The notes under the pieces: generated by a model
What the model saw: the letters and a program-made list of their open reading frames with translations, nothing else
Databases searched by the model: none
Told to the model about the DNA's origin: nothing
Translations under genes and position numbers: made by a program
Part shown: in pieces, positions 43,676 through 52,718 of the stretch
Layout of the letters: every line of letters begins with the position of its first letter
Position numbering within the stretch: position 1 is the first letter of the stretch
From: an uncultured Muribaculaceae bacterium
GTDB taxonomy: Bacteria; Bacteroidota; Bacteroidia; Bacteroidales; Muribaculaceae
Length of the DNA: 64,000 nt
Assembly (NCBI GenBank): GCA_910586565.1
Contig: CAJUIT010000010.1
Span: 44,859 to 108,858 of the forward strand
Reading direction: 5' to 3'

Positions 43676-46600
43676 ATGAAACATTTTTTTACGCGACTTG
43701 GATGTGCCGCAGCTATGGCAGGCACAATATTTGGCGTGAATGCAGCCACGGATGAAGCCGGCAATAGCTTTATCTATCTCGGCGGGATGGTGGCATCTGC
43801 ACCCACCACCGACAATGCCGAAGAATGGGAGGCTGCCAAAATGCCGGAAACCGCTCCCGGTTCCAATGTTTATGAAACCACAGTTAACCTTTCCGACATG
43901 GCGTGGGGTGCGTGGTTCAGATTCTACTACGATTTGGCTGCACCTGAAGTGGGTGCGACAAGCTACCGACTCAACCTTATACAGCCGCATGCCGATGGAA
44001 ATAGCTCAATCGACGGGGTTGTTCCGGCGCTCGCCGGCAACAGCGGCGTTTTTGTCGATTCACACATCGACAAACTCTCGGCTTCGGCACAGGAGGGCAC
44101 ATGGCATCTCCCGTTCGGGATCTACAAGCTGCGTGTCGACCTCAACGAAAAGTCATTTCAGGCCATTCCCGAGAACACGGTGGTGATGCTTGTGAATGAT
44201 GATTCCGACCCATCGAACGGGAATCCCGCATCCTTCACCGAGGCTAACCGCATGAAGAATTATGTGGAGCCTTGCGAAAAGCTCGAAATCCGTTTCTACG
44301 ACCTTTTCAACGGCCAATGGCTCAAACCCCAAAACGGAGCTGAGGTGATTGAAGTGCAGAACGGCACGGGCTATGCTCAGTATTCGGGGGTATCCGAGTC
44401 AAAAGTGGAACCTTTTTTAATCAACAACTGGCAAGGGGGAGTTGTGTCGGCATCCTACTACTACGGCAGTTACAAGTTGTCGCTTGCCTCCTATGTCACG
44501 GCCGAATATACCCACACTCCCATAAGTCCCGATCAAATCTATATTATCGGCGATTTCAACACCTGGAATGAATTTGTTCCCGTTGAGAAAGAGGCCGGTG
44601 AGCGGGCAATCTACAAGGTGACACTTCCTGCCGGCACCGAGCTTTTCAAATTGCTGCTCGCCGACATGTGGGGTGCCGATGAAATCGGTGTGGGCGACAA
44701 GGTGACGTCGGCCGGTTCCGATAATGTCTATGAATTGCGCATTGCCGAATACGGAGGCTTATCCAATTCCACATTCACCCCGGCTCTTGATGCTCCGGCA
44801 ACGTTTGTGATTGACCTTACAGAGGGAACAATCACGGTTTCCAATGAAGTTGCGGTTAATTTCGCTTATGTGCCGGTTGAGGGTGGCGTTCCTCCCGTGA
44901 ACCGCGATGCGCTGTTTGTGGAGACATCCTACGATGCTTTCGCCCCGTGGAAAGATTGCTCCGATGCTGTGCTTAGTGTGCTTCCCATTCTTGAAAAGCA
45001 GACCGACGGAACCTATAGCGGCAGCATTTATGTGCCCGCGGGTCAGTTCAGCCTTCGTTTTGTCAGCGACCTTACCGACCGCACTCTCCCCAACATGGTG
45101 ATTGCACCCCCCACGGGTGCCGACCGCGCATTGGTGGTGGCCGATAAGACGGCTTATTCCACCGCTGCCGAACTCTCGGCCGATAAAGCCGGTTTCTGGA
45201 CCTTTAAAGGAACCGACGATAGTGTTGGGTGGCCCGGCGGCTATGTTGATGTGACCGTCACCACCGGTGCCTCTGCTTCTGTTAAATTCGATTTCTCGGC
45301 ATCTATTCAGGATGAGGATGTAGCTGCCATTTATCTTGTGGGTGAACCGCAGGGATGGGATATTTCCAGCGGCTCTATGCCGCTCAAACTCACAACAACA
45401 GGCGGTTACTACGGCGCTTATCCCATAGATGCTCAAACAAGCACATTCCGTTTCTACACACAGTTGGGCGACTGGGGCAATGATGCCTCTCTCCCCTCTA
45501 TCGGCCCTGATTACTACGACGGAAGTGTTGAGACGGTGATTCTTTCGGGTAATGATAAATTCTATGGCAATTGTGTTCCCGGCAAGGGTTCATGGAATAT
45601 CATCGGCTGGACTCCGGGCAATACTCTCTACATGTATGTGAATATAAAGGGGGGCAACGTTATTTTCTCGCCGAATCCCATCGCCGAGGCCGGCAATTAC
45701 GTCGACTCGGAGGATGTGAAAAGTGTGTATCTTCATCAGGATGGAGCGTATGTGAAGCTAACCGAAAAAGCCAACGGATTATTCACCGGTTATTTAAGCG
45801 GTAATTCCCCGTTCCGTCTGTTCACAAAGATTCTCCCCATTTCACCTGAGGAGGCTGACTGGGGTGGCAGCTACGCGCTCTCCATCCCGTCGGTTGCGAA
45901 GTCGGAACTTTCATTCGACGAATTCAGCGTGGCCGAACTGCAGGTGATCGCCAATGAAGAACGTTCAACCGACGGTGGCACCGAGTTTGCAATTCCCTCA
46001 TCGAATGTGGGCAGGTTTGCAATTTCTGTAGATCTTGAAGCCGGAAAAGTTTATGTTGAGAACACCGAGACGGTTTACTATCTGTGTGGCGGTCTGACCG
46101 ACGGAAAGACTCCCACCTACAGCACCCGTGCAGATTTTGCTCCCTATTGCATCGCAAGCTCCGGCGGCATCGTTGACATTCCCGCAGGAAAATTCGACTT
46201 TTCGTTTGTTCAGAGCATTGCCGATTCATACATCCGACCCAATAACACCGATGTGACTTTTACCGATGGTTTGGCTGTGTGTGAGAATGGGGGGATTGAT
46301 TGGGCGTACAGCAACGTCGTGTGCTCCGATTGGAAGGGTGGAAAGCTGGTTGTCTGCACCGATAAGATGCTTAACATGTCGGTTGTGAACGAAATTTCAG
46401 CCGTCACGACAAAATCAGAAGCATGGGATGAATTTACCGCCACATTATCCGAAACCGCTCCCGGAAGCCTTGTGTTCGAAGGGACGGTTCAGTTTGCCGA
46501 CGGTGTGAATCCACGGTTAATGTTCAATCTGTGCAGCCGTAATGTCGGAGGCCGCGATGTTTATTTTGAAATATTGTCGGCCGTTTATTATTCCATATTT

Positions 46601-47677
46601 GGCGTTATCAATGCCGGAGAGGATGTGCTTATTCCGGTTGACGGAGTGATGCAGGGCAAGGTTGGTGTAAACACCTCAACCCGGCTCAGCATGCCCTCGC
46701 TCACGGGCGACGGCACAATGGATGTGACTCTCGACCTGAACACTCTCACTATAAAAGCAATAGTCGACAAATCGCATGAGGGTTCGGTTTATGAAACCGT
46801 TGCCAATGATGATTCGGGAGTTGATGGTGTTACGGCTTATATGTCGGCCAATCAGCCGGGTGTGTTGGTAGCATCGGCCAATGCTGTGGCCGGAGATGAT
46901 TGCGCCTTCAATTTCACCACCCCCTACGGACAAGTGATTCAGCCCGCATCGGGAGCTGACACACCCGTTGAATTTGATGAGAACGGTTGCTGGACCGGGG
47001 AGTATGTCAAGGTGAGCACTCCTGCCAAAGCGTCACGCCGCGTTTTGCGTGCCGCAGCCGCACAATCGGCCCGTTGGCACCTCAACATGCCTGAGAACGG
47101 CTCGGTGAACATGCTTATTGACGAGACAAATTCCACTCTCACACTGTTCTCGACGGTTCATAACCGCAACTATTTCATTGTGCCTGTGATTGATTACAAA
47201 GCTCAGGGTAACATCGGTGTGGAATATCTCGGTGAAATGTGCCGGAACCTTCTAAAGGAAAGTTCCACGGGCGAGCATACCGGAGAGATTACCGTTCCTG
47301 AGGATGCTGAGAATTTCAGTGTTATAATTTCATCTGACTGCAATCTCATGTCGGGTCTCTTCACTCCGGTTTATCCCGCCGCAATCAATCTGTCGGAAGC
47401 CACTGAAGTTGCAGTAGCTGCAGTGCCCAATAGCTGGAATGCATCGCAATGGAACATTGCAGCTCCGGCCGGCAAGGTTGCCCTTCGCTATAATTCCGAG
47501 GAGGGACTGCTCTACGCATCACGCAGCAGTGCGGGAGTGGAGAACGTGACGGCCGACCGAGTTGAGCCAACCCAAGAGGGAATCTACACACTGTCGGGTG
47601 TGCGACTCGATGTCAGCCCCGACCGTTTGCTCCCCGGCATCTACATCATAAACGGCAAAAAAACCTGCGTCAGATAA
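43676..47677 (+). CDS. Large secreted modular protein, SusE/SusF-like modules
   Basis: A 1333-residue secreted protein, signal peptide MKHFFTRLGCAAAMAGTIFG. It is built of repeated beta-sandwich modules. Several start with a DQIYIIGDFNTWNE or AAIYLVGEPQGWD pattern (about residues 285, 555 and others), like the C-terminal carbohydrate-binding modules of SusE/SusF. Other modules (VYYLCGGLTDGK, FIYLGGMVASAP) look related but diverged. No lipobox; instead the C-terminus has a T9SS-like tail nearly identical to that of the upstream protease. Likely a surface glycan-binding or adhesive protein; no enzyme motif seen. Confidence 0.75.
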   Translation: MKHFFTRLGCAAAMAGTIFGVNAATDEAGNSFIYLGGMVASAPTTDNAEEWEAAKMPETAPGSNVYETTVNLSDMAWGAWFRFYYDLAAPEVGATSYRLNLIQPHADGNSSIDGVVPALAGNSGVFVDSHIDKLSASAQEGTWHLPFGIYKLRVDLNEKSFQAIPENTVVMLVNDDSDPSNGNPASFTEANRMKNYVEPCEKLEIRFYDLFNGQWLKPQNGAEVIEVQNGTGYAQYSGVSESKVEPFLINNWQGGVVSASYYYGSYKLSLASYVTAEYTHTPISPDQIYIIGDFNTWNEFVPVEKEAGERAIYKVTLPAGTELFKLLLADMWGADEIGVGDKVTSAGSDNVYELRIAEYGGLSNSTFTPALDAPATFVIDLTEGTITVSNEVAVNFAYVPVEGGVPPVNRDALFVETSYDAFAPWKDCSDAVLSVLPILEKQTDGTYSGSIYVPAGQFSLRFVSDLTDRTLPNMVIAPPTGADRALVVADKTAYSTAAELSADKAGFWTFKGTDDSVGWPGGYVDVTVTTGASASVKFDFSASIQDEDVAAIYLVGEPQGWDISSGSMPLKLTTTGGYYGAYPIDAQTSTFRFYTQLGDWGNDASLPSIGPDYYDGSVETVILSGNDKFYGNCVPGKGSWNIIGWTPGNTLYMYVNIKGGNVIFSPNPIAEAGNYVDSEDVKSVYLHQDGAYVKLTEKANGLFTGYLSGNSPFRLFTKILPISPEEADWGGSYALSIPSVAKSELSFDEFSVAELQVIANEERSTDGGTEFAIPSSNVGRFAISVDLEAGKVYVENTETVYYLCGGLTDGKTPTYSTRADFAPYCIASSGGIVDIPAGKFDFSFVQSIADSYIRPNNTDVTFTDGLAVCENGGIDWAYSNVVCSDWKGGKLVVCTDKMLNMSVVNEISAVTTKSEAWDEFTATLSETAPGSLVFEGTVQFADGVNPRLMFNLCSRNVGGRDVYFEILSAVYYSIFGVINAGEDVLIPVDGVMQGKVGVNTSTRLSMPSLTGDGTMDVTLDLNTLTIKAIVDKSHEGSVYETVANDDSGVDGVTAYMSANQPGVLVASANAVAGDDCAFNFTTPYGQVIQPASGADTPVEFDENGCWTGEYVKVSTPAKASRRVLRAAAAQSARWHLNMPENGSVNMLIDETNSTLTLFSTVHNRNYFIVPVIDYKAQGNIGVEYLGEMCRNLLKESSTGEHTGEITVPEDAENFSVIISSDCNLMSGLFTPVYPAAINLSEATEVAVAAVPNSWNASQWNIAAPAGKVALRYNSEEGLLYASRSSAGVENVTADRVEPTQEGIYTLSGVRLDVSPDRLLPGIYIINGKKTCVR
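47537..47677 (+). repeat. Duplicated C-terminal tail sequence, copy 2
   Basis: Partner of 42318-42458, at the end of the 1333-residue modular protein, same frame and same stop position. Confidence 0.85.
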
Positions 47678-47748
47678 TTCAAATCATCGTTAAAAGTCCT
47701 CGTTGCCAAACGGCAATAAATGGCTTAACCATCCTCGCTTAGACCCAA

Positions 47749-47795
47749 AAGGCGGAGTGTCAAAATGCTGAAATTTTGACACTCCGCCTTGTTTC
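47749..47795. terminator. Terminator after modular protein (GTGTGTCAAA family)
   Basis: Perfect 18-base arms AAGGCGGAGTGTCAAAAT (47749-47766) and ATTTTGACACTCCGCCTT (47773-47790), followed by GTTT. It can act for both this gene and the convergent one ending at 47862. Confidence 0.92.
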
Positions 47796-47861
47796 AATCC
47801 GTATGGAGAGTGTGTTGTCAGAATGGTTTGGCAGGAAGGAGCTGGTGGTGCGGAGTGGGGC

Positions 47862-48428
47862 TCAGTTCTGTTGGAGGGGGCTCATGTGGTAGCCGAGGGC
47901 GTTGAGTTGCATTGCCATTCCGGCGAGGTAGAGCTGATGGAGGGAGGCGATGTAGCAGCCGAGGGCGGCTTCGGTTCCCGGTTCAACCTGCTCGTGACTG
48001 AGGAGGTTGTAGACGCGCGATGCACATTCGGCAACAAGTGAGGTGATTTGTTCGGCGGCCTCTCCGCGGTAGCCGAGCACATCCTCCACCACGGCCTCGT
48101 CCATATTGTCGTAGCCTTTGAGGTCGCGCAGTGATTCATAGAGATTCTTTTCGGCCGAATAGCGGTTCCAGTCGGTATCCCAGTAGAATGCCATCGTCAT
48201 GCCGATGAGCATCATCCAGCCGAGCGACACCACGGGATAGTTTTGAAACTCGCGGGCGCCGTCGGGCAGATAGGCGCGGGCAATCTCTCCCCAGCGCTCC
48301 TCAACGTCGGGGCATACGGGCACGTGAGGGTCGAGCGCGCCTTTGTGTTGCAGAAAGGAGGTTAGATTCTCACGTGTTTTCTCTTCAAACTTTTCCACAA
48401 GTTCCTTGGTGTGGTTCTGTCCCATCAT
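47862..48428 (-). CDS. Conserved hypothetical protein
   Basis: A 188-residue, mostly alpha-helical soluble protein with no signal peptide. The start is one of two adjacent ATGs at 48428/48425 (MMGQNHTKELVEKFEEKT); the frame is open to 48584, but that extension is on the promoter side of the carbonic anhydrase gene and is not protein-like. FQNYPVVSLGWMMLIGMTMAFYWD near residue 80 is a notable hydrophobic core. The style is that of a conserved Bacteroidales protein, but I know of no function. It is divergent from the carbonic anhydrase. Confidence 0.7.
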   Translation of the reverse strand: MMGQNHTKELVEKFEEKTRENLTSFLQHKGALDPHVPVCPDVEERWGEIARAYLPDGAREFQNYPVVSLGWMMLIGMTMAFYWDTDWNRYSAEKNLYESLRDLKGYDNMDEAVVEDVLGYRGEAAEQITSLVAECASRVYNLLSHEQVEPGTEAALGCYIASLHQLYLAGMAMQLNALGYHMSPLQQN

Positions 48429-48534
48429 TGTAGCGTTTAGGGGTTCTGTAGTCTTTAACGTAAGTTGTGGGGAGTTAGTTGCCCTGCGGTGGGTGAAAGC
48501 GGGGCTTTTTGTTGAACAAGCTCTAAATTTCAAT

Positions 48535-48565
48535 TTTGCCGGACGCAGGGAAATTTGTAGTTTTG
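48535..48565 (+). promoter_or_regulatory. Promoter of beta-carbonic anhydrase
   Basis: TTTG (48535-48538), exactly 19 bases, then TAGTTTTG (48558-48565): a textbook Bacteroidetes promoter. It places the transcription start downstream of the open-frame ATG at 48536 and decides the gene start at 48590. Confidence 0.8.
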
Positions 48566-48589
48566 AATCACAAAAACGAAACATCCGTC

Positions 48590-49147
48590 ATGATTCAGGA
48601 AATAAAGGAATTTAATGAGCGGTTTGTGGAAAACCGCGAATATGAACGATTTGCAACGAGCAAATATCCCGATAAGAAAATAGCGATTGTCACCTGCATG
48701 GACACCCGGCTGATTGAGCTGCTCCCCGCAGCGCTGGGTTTCCGCAACGGCGATGTGAAAATCATAAAGAACGCAGGGGCAACGATAACTAACCCGTTCG
48801 ACTCGACGATGCGCTCGCTGCTCATCGCGGTTTATGAGCTTGGGGTGAATGAGATTATGGTTATCGGCCACACGGGGTGTGGAGTGCAGGGGATGGATGC
48901 CAACGAAATGCTCCATCTCATGAAAGAGCGCGGTGTGAGCGAGGAGCATATCAACCTGATGCAGCACTGCGGCATCAATCTGCGTGAATGGTTGCACGGG
49001 TTTGAGGATACGGATGCCGCGGTGAGCGAAACCGTCGACCTCATCAAAAACCATCCCCTCATGCCACCGCAGGGGATAAACGTGCAGGGGTTCGTGATGA
49101 ACAGCTACACGGGAGCGCTCCGCTCAATCAACGCCTCGGATAAGTGA
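48590..49147 (+). CDS. Beta-class carbonic anhydrase
   Basis: A 185-residue zinc enzyme interconverting CO2 and bicarbonate. The metal ligands are visible: Cys36 with the Asp38-Arg40 dyad (VTCMDTR), then His94 and Cys97 (GHTGCGV). The small size and the VTCMDTR motif fit the short bacterial beta-CA clade. The start at 48590 (MIQEIKEFNERF) follows from the promoter position. It ends 16 bases before the convergent PAS gene. Confidence 0.94.
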   Translation: MIQEIKEFNERFVENREYERFATSKYPDKKIAIVTCMDTRLIELLPAALGFRNGDVKIIKNAGATITNPFDSTMRSLLIAVYELGVNEIMVIGHTGCGVQGMDANEMLHLMKERGVSEEHINLMQHCGINLREWLHGFEDTDAAVSETVDLIKNHPLMPPQGINVQGFVMNSYTGALRSINASDK

Positions 49148-49162
49148 CGCAGGGGGAGCCGG

Positions 49163-49543
49163 TCAGCTGCGAACGTAGTGAGGCATATCGGCGGGGATAA
49201 CCATCGAGAGCTCCACAAGTCCGCCGACAGAGCCGTCGGGGTTGAACCAAGCCGATTGGAAAATCATTTTTCTAACGCCGTTTTTCTCGATGGTGTAGGC
49301 ATTTGTGCCCCCTTCGCGCAACAGTCGGCTGATGATTGCGCGTGAATTTTCGTTGTGATAGTCCATAAGGTTGTGACCGATGAGTTCGGCGCCCCCGCGG
49401 GCGGCGAAAGTCTGTCGCGACCGCTCGTTCATGTAGATGATGTTGCAATCGGCATCGGCCACCGTGATGGCGCAGTTGGTGCGGAACGCCCAGTCGGGCA
49501 CAATCTTTTCAATCTGTTCCATAAAAGGTAAGCAGCTGTTCAA
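49163..49543 (-). CDS. Stand-alone PAS-domain protein
   Basis: A 126-residue protein made of one PAS domain: CAITVADADCNIIYMNERSRQ, then LIGHNLMDYHNENSRAII, then FQSAWFNPDGSVGGLVEL as the last strand. No kinase, cyclase or DNA-binding part is attached. An internal ATG at 49522 (MEQIEKIVPDW) is a possible alternative start. A -7 box lies at 49603-49596. It may sense a ligand or redox state for a partner encoded elsewhere. Confidence 0.85.
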   Translation of the reverse strand: MNSCLPFMEQIEKIVPDWAFRTNCAITVADADCNIIYMNERSRQTFAARGGAELIGHNLMDYHNENSRAIISRLLREGGTNAYTIEKNGVRKMIFQSAWFNPDGSVGGLVELSMVIPADMPHYVRS

Positions 49544-49595
49544 ATTAAACCGCTACTATTATTAAGAGTTATTACTTAGTAGGTTCTGGTGCTTG

Positions 49596-49603
49596 CAAAT
49601 TTA
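49596..49603 (-). promoter_or_regulatory. -7 box upstream of PAS gene
   Basis: Reads TAAATTTG on the minus strand, 52 bases before the ATG at 49543. Confidence 0.5.
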
Positions 49604-49786
49604 GCAGGAATTTGATTATGACACAACCTTAGGTTGATTATTGCCCATTTGTAAAAACAAGCGTTTAATTCGCTGTAGCCGGTCTTTTGGGAGCAAAATG
49701 TTGCTTTCTGTGTTTGTGTGGTTGTCAATTTGATTTTTATTGCAAATTTTTGTTGTCCTGATGCTATGATATTTCATAAATTAGCA

Positions 49787-49794
49787 TACCTTTG
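49787..49794 (+). promoter_or_regulatory. -7 box upstream of M6 protease
   Basis: TACCTTTG, 58 bases before the ATG at 49853; probably also drives the gene at 52719. Confidence 0.5.
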
Positions 49795-49852
49795 CATTTG
49801 ATGCAACTGAATTGCATCCCAGCCAATCAAATATCAGACACACACTGCACAC

Positions 49853-52675
49853 ATGAAACACATAAAGCTTTTTGCATTCTTTGTTCTCATTGCCCTTTCA
49901 GCATCGGTTCAGGCCTTTGGAATACCGGCCAAACCGGGCGTACACACCATTTCTCAACCCGATGGGTCGGAATTGCAGGTGCGCATCGTTGGTGATGAAT
50001 GGGGGCACACGTATCTGACCGCCGACGGCTACCCCATCATTGCCGGTGCCGACGGAATTTATCATTATGCCACAAGCGATGCCCACGGAAACGTGATAGC
50101 CTCGCCAATGGCTGCGGTCAACGTCGGTGAGCGAACTGTTGCGGCGAAGAACTGGCTTGCAGCAACCGATTCGGGCACGACCCTTCGGTCGATGGCTGCC
50201 GCACATAAGGTGAACCGTGCGCAGCGCAGCGCCGGCAAACACGCTCCCAACCGTTCCAAGGGGTTGTTCAGCGAGGCTCAGTTCCCGTCGAAAGGGAAGC
50301 AGAAAGCTTTGGTTATTCTTGTGGAATACCGCGATGTGAAGTTCACATTAGCCGACCCTCACGATTATTTCCAACGGATGCTGAATGAGCCCGGATTTTC
50401 TGACTATGGTGGCACCGGTTCGGCACATGATTATTTTCTGCATTGCTCCACAGGGCAATTTGATCCGGAATTCATATTGCTCGGGCCTGTGACACTCTCC
50501 AACAATATGAGTTATTATGGCGGCAATAAAGCCAACGGTGATGACCTCAACCCACACCGTATGGCTATCGAAGCCTGCCAGAAGCTCGACGCTGTGGTTG
50601 ATTTTTCGGAATTCGACCGCGACGGTGACGGGTTCATTGATAATGTTTTTATTTTCTATGCCGGCAGAGGGGAATCGAGCGGTGGCGGAGCCAACACCGT
50701 GTGGCCCCACACATGGTATGTAACCTCCGCCGAATCCACACCCTACGTTTTCGACGGTGTGACACTCGACCGCTATGCATGCTCTAATGAATGGGATAAC
50801 GGCACTCCCGACGGAGTAGGCACATTCTGCCATGAGTTTTCACATGTGCTCGGATTACCCGATTTGTATGCCTCCAAGTACACTTCGGCTTTCACACCCG
50901 GCGACTGGTCGCTGATGGATCACGGTTCCTACAATAACAACGGGCGCACCCCTCCGGCCTATTCATCGTTTGAACGGTATGCGCTGGGGTGGCTTTCACC
51001 ACGTCAACTCACAAAGGCCGCCAATGTCACATTGCGCGACATCTCGTCGAACACTGCCTGCATAATCAACACTGCCGATGAAGATGAATTCTATCTTTTT
51101 GAGAACCGCACGCAGACAGGCTGGGATGCCTATCTGCCCGGGCGTGGCATGCTTGCATGGCACATCCACTACGACAGTTCACAATGGAAGCTCAACACCG
51201 CCAACAACGACCCCGCCCATCAGCACATCGACCTTATTGAGGCCGACAACATCCTTTCCGCTGAAACACGCGACGGGGATGCCTTTCCGGGGCCGGGTAA
51301 TGTGACCTCGTTCGGCGATAACACAGTTCCAGCCATGTCCACATGGTGCGGCACTCCAATCAATCTCCCGATAACCGACATAGCCGAGCAGGGCAATGTA
51401 ATAACTTTCAAGGTGGCGGGAGGTGTGCCGAAACTGCCTGATGTGACACTGCTGCCACCCACCGACGTCACCCCCGGAGGATTCACTGCTCACTGGGAAG
51501 CCGTGGAGGGTGCCGAATCCTACGAGCTGACGCTTTACAGCACGGGACTATCCGAAAACGGGCGCCCCATTACATCTTACGTGGAAGGGTACACACCACG
51601 AAACGTGGGGAATGTCACCTCATGGGAAATTGACGGTCTGACACCATCCACCACCTACCGTCTTTCCGTGGCTGCGGTGTCGTCGGCATCTTCGGGCGAC
51701 CCTTCCCGAGAAATCTCCGTCACCACCGGGGAGGCTACATTCGACTATCTGGCACCGACAGCGTGTGACCCTACAGAAATATCCGAATCATCGTTCACAG
51801 CTTCATGGCAACCAATGGATGATGCCGCAGGTTATCTGCTCGAGGTGTATCAATACACACTTGGAGAGCCGGAAACTTCCATTGCCGATTTCACCGGTGG
51901 CCTTTCGGAATTTGCGGCTAATGGATGGACAACCGACTCGAAAGCACCTCTTGCAAACCCGGCTTATGCAGGTGCCGACATCCCCTCACTGCGGCTCTCG
52001 GCCGACGGCAGCTATATCGACACCCCTGTTTACACTGAGCCGGTGCGTGCAGTCAGTTTCTGGCACAGAGGTATTTCTGCATCATCGGCCAACAGCCTGA
52101 CTGTTATGGCTCTTACCGACAACAGGTGGGTGGAAGTGGCATCAATCCCCGTGACCAACGATGCGGGGGGTAGAATCACTGACATAGATAACCTGCCAAG
52201 CGGCACAATGGCCGTGCGCATTTCTTACAGCATGGAGAAAGGGTCGGTGGCAATTGATGATATTAAAATCGCCTACGGTGGAGAACGGACCGAGGCCCCC
52301 CTTCCTGAATATGCGCCGTTTAACGCAGGCAACAACTTATCAACCAAAGTTTCCGGTCTGCTGCCCGACAATGACTACTATTACCGTGTTACAGCCGTGA
52401 ATGCCGCCGGAACACATTCGTTGCGCTCAGGTGAAATTGCCATCCGCACAAAATCTTTGAGTGGCATTCACACATCCCATGCCGGCACTCCGGAATGGCA
52501 GCTGACAGGTCGCAGCCTGACCTTGCACACTGTGGGAAATTATGGTGTCTATGACATAGCCGGCCGCGTTGTGGCATGTGGCAATACCTCAGGCAAAATC
52601 ACAATAAATCTCACGACTGCCGGCATATACATCCTTAAAACACAGGCCGGTATCTGCAAGATATCAGTGAGATAA
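49853..52675 (+). CDS. Secreted M6-family metalloprotease with T9SS-like tail
   Basis: A 940-residue secreted zinc protease. The signal peptide is MKHIKLFAFFVLIALSASVQA. The M6 (immune inhibitor A-like) domain runs over about 140-480, with the zinc motif HEFSHVLGLPDLY near 327 and ENRTQTGWDAYLPGRGML further on. Two FN3-like repeats (SYELTLYSTG, GYLLEVYQYT), a choice-of-anchor-J-like domain near 690-800 and another FN3 follow. The C-terminus (YGVYDIAGRVVACG ... GIYILKTQAGICKISVR) is a clear T9SS type A-like sorting domain. It is co-oriented with the 1528-residue protein, 43 bases on. Confidence 0.93.
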   Translation: MKHIKLFAFFVLIALSASVQAFGIPAKPGVHTISQPDGSELQVRIVGDEWGHTYLTADGYPIIAGADGIYHYATSDAHGNVIASPMAAVNVGERTVAAKNWLAATDSGTTLRSMAAAHKVNRAQRSAGKHAPNRSKGLFSEAQFPSKGKQKALVILVEYRDVKFTLADPHDYFQRMLNEPGFSDYGGTGSAHDYFLHCSTGQFDPEFILLGPVTLSNNMSYYGGNKANGDDLNPHRMAIEACQKLDAVVDFSEFDRDGDGFIDNVFIFYAGRGESSGGGANTVWPHTWYVTSAESTPYVFDGVTLDRYACSNEWDNGTPDGVGTFCHEFSHVLGLPDLYASKYTSAFTPGDWSLMDHGSYNNNGRTPPAYSSFERYALGWLSPRQLTKAANVTLRDISSNTACIINTADEDEFYLFENRTQTGWDAYLPGRGMLAWHIHYDSSQWKLNTANNDPAHQHIDLIEADNILSAETRDGDAFPGPGNVTSFGDNTVPAMSTWCGTPINLPITDIAEQGNVITFKVAGGVPKLPDVTLLPPTDVTPGGFTAHWEAVEGAESYELTLYSTGLSENGRPITSYVEGYTPRNVGNVTSWEIDGLTPSTTYRLSVAAVSSASSGDPSREISVTTGEATFDYLAPTACDPTEISESSFTASWQPMDDAAGYLLEVYQYTLGEPETSIADFTGGLSEFAANGWTTDSKAPLANPAYAGADIPSLRLSADGSYIDTPVYTEPVRAVSFWHRGISASSANSLTVMALTDNRWVEVASIPVTNDAGGRITDIDNLPSGTMAVRISYSMEKGSVAIDDIKIAYGGERTEAPLPEYAPFNAGNNLSTKVSGLLPDNDYYYRVTAVNAAGTHSLRSGEIAIRTKSLSGIHTSHAGTPEWQLTGRSLTLHTVGNYGVYDIAGRVVACGNTSGKITINLTTAGIYILKTQAGICKISVR

Positions 52676-52718
52676 CCCACCTTTATCCAGTTGAAAACAA
52701 CCAATTAAAATAAATCAC

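Larger units (their letters stand above)
49544..49852. other. Divergent intergenic region, PAS / M6 protease
   Basis: 309 AT-rich bases with no gene. It holds the two divergent -7 boxes (49603-49596 minus, 49787-49794 plus). No notable inverted repeat was seen. Confidence 0.6.

Noticed and set aside
44759..45436. 225-codon open frame opposite the 1333-residue protein
   Set aside because: Antisense shadow with no domain.
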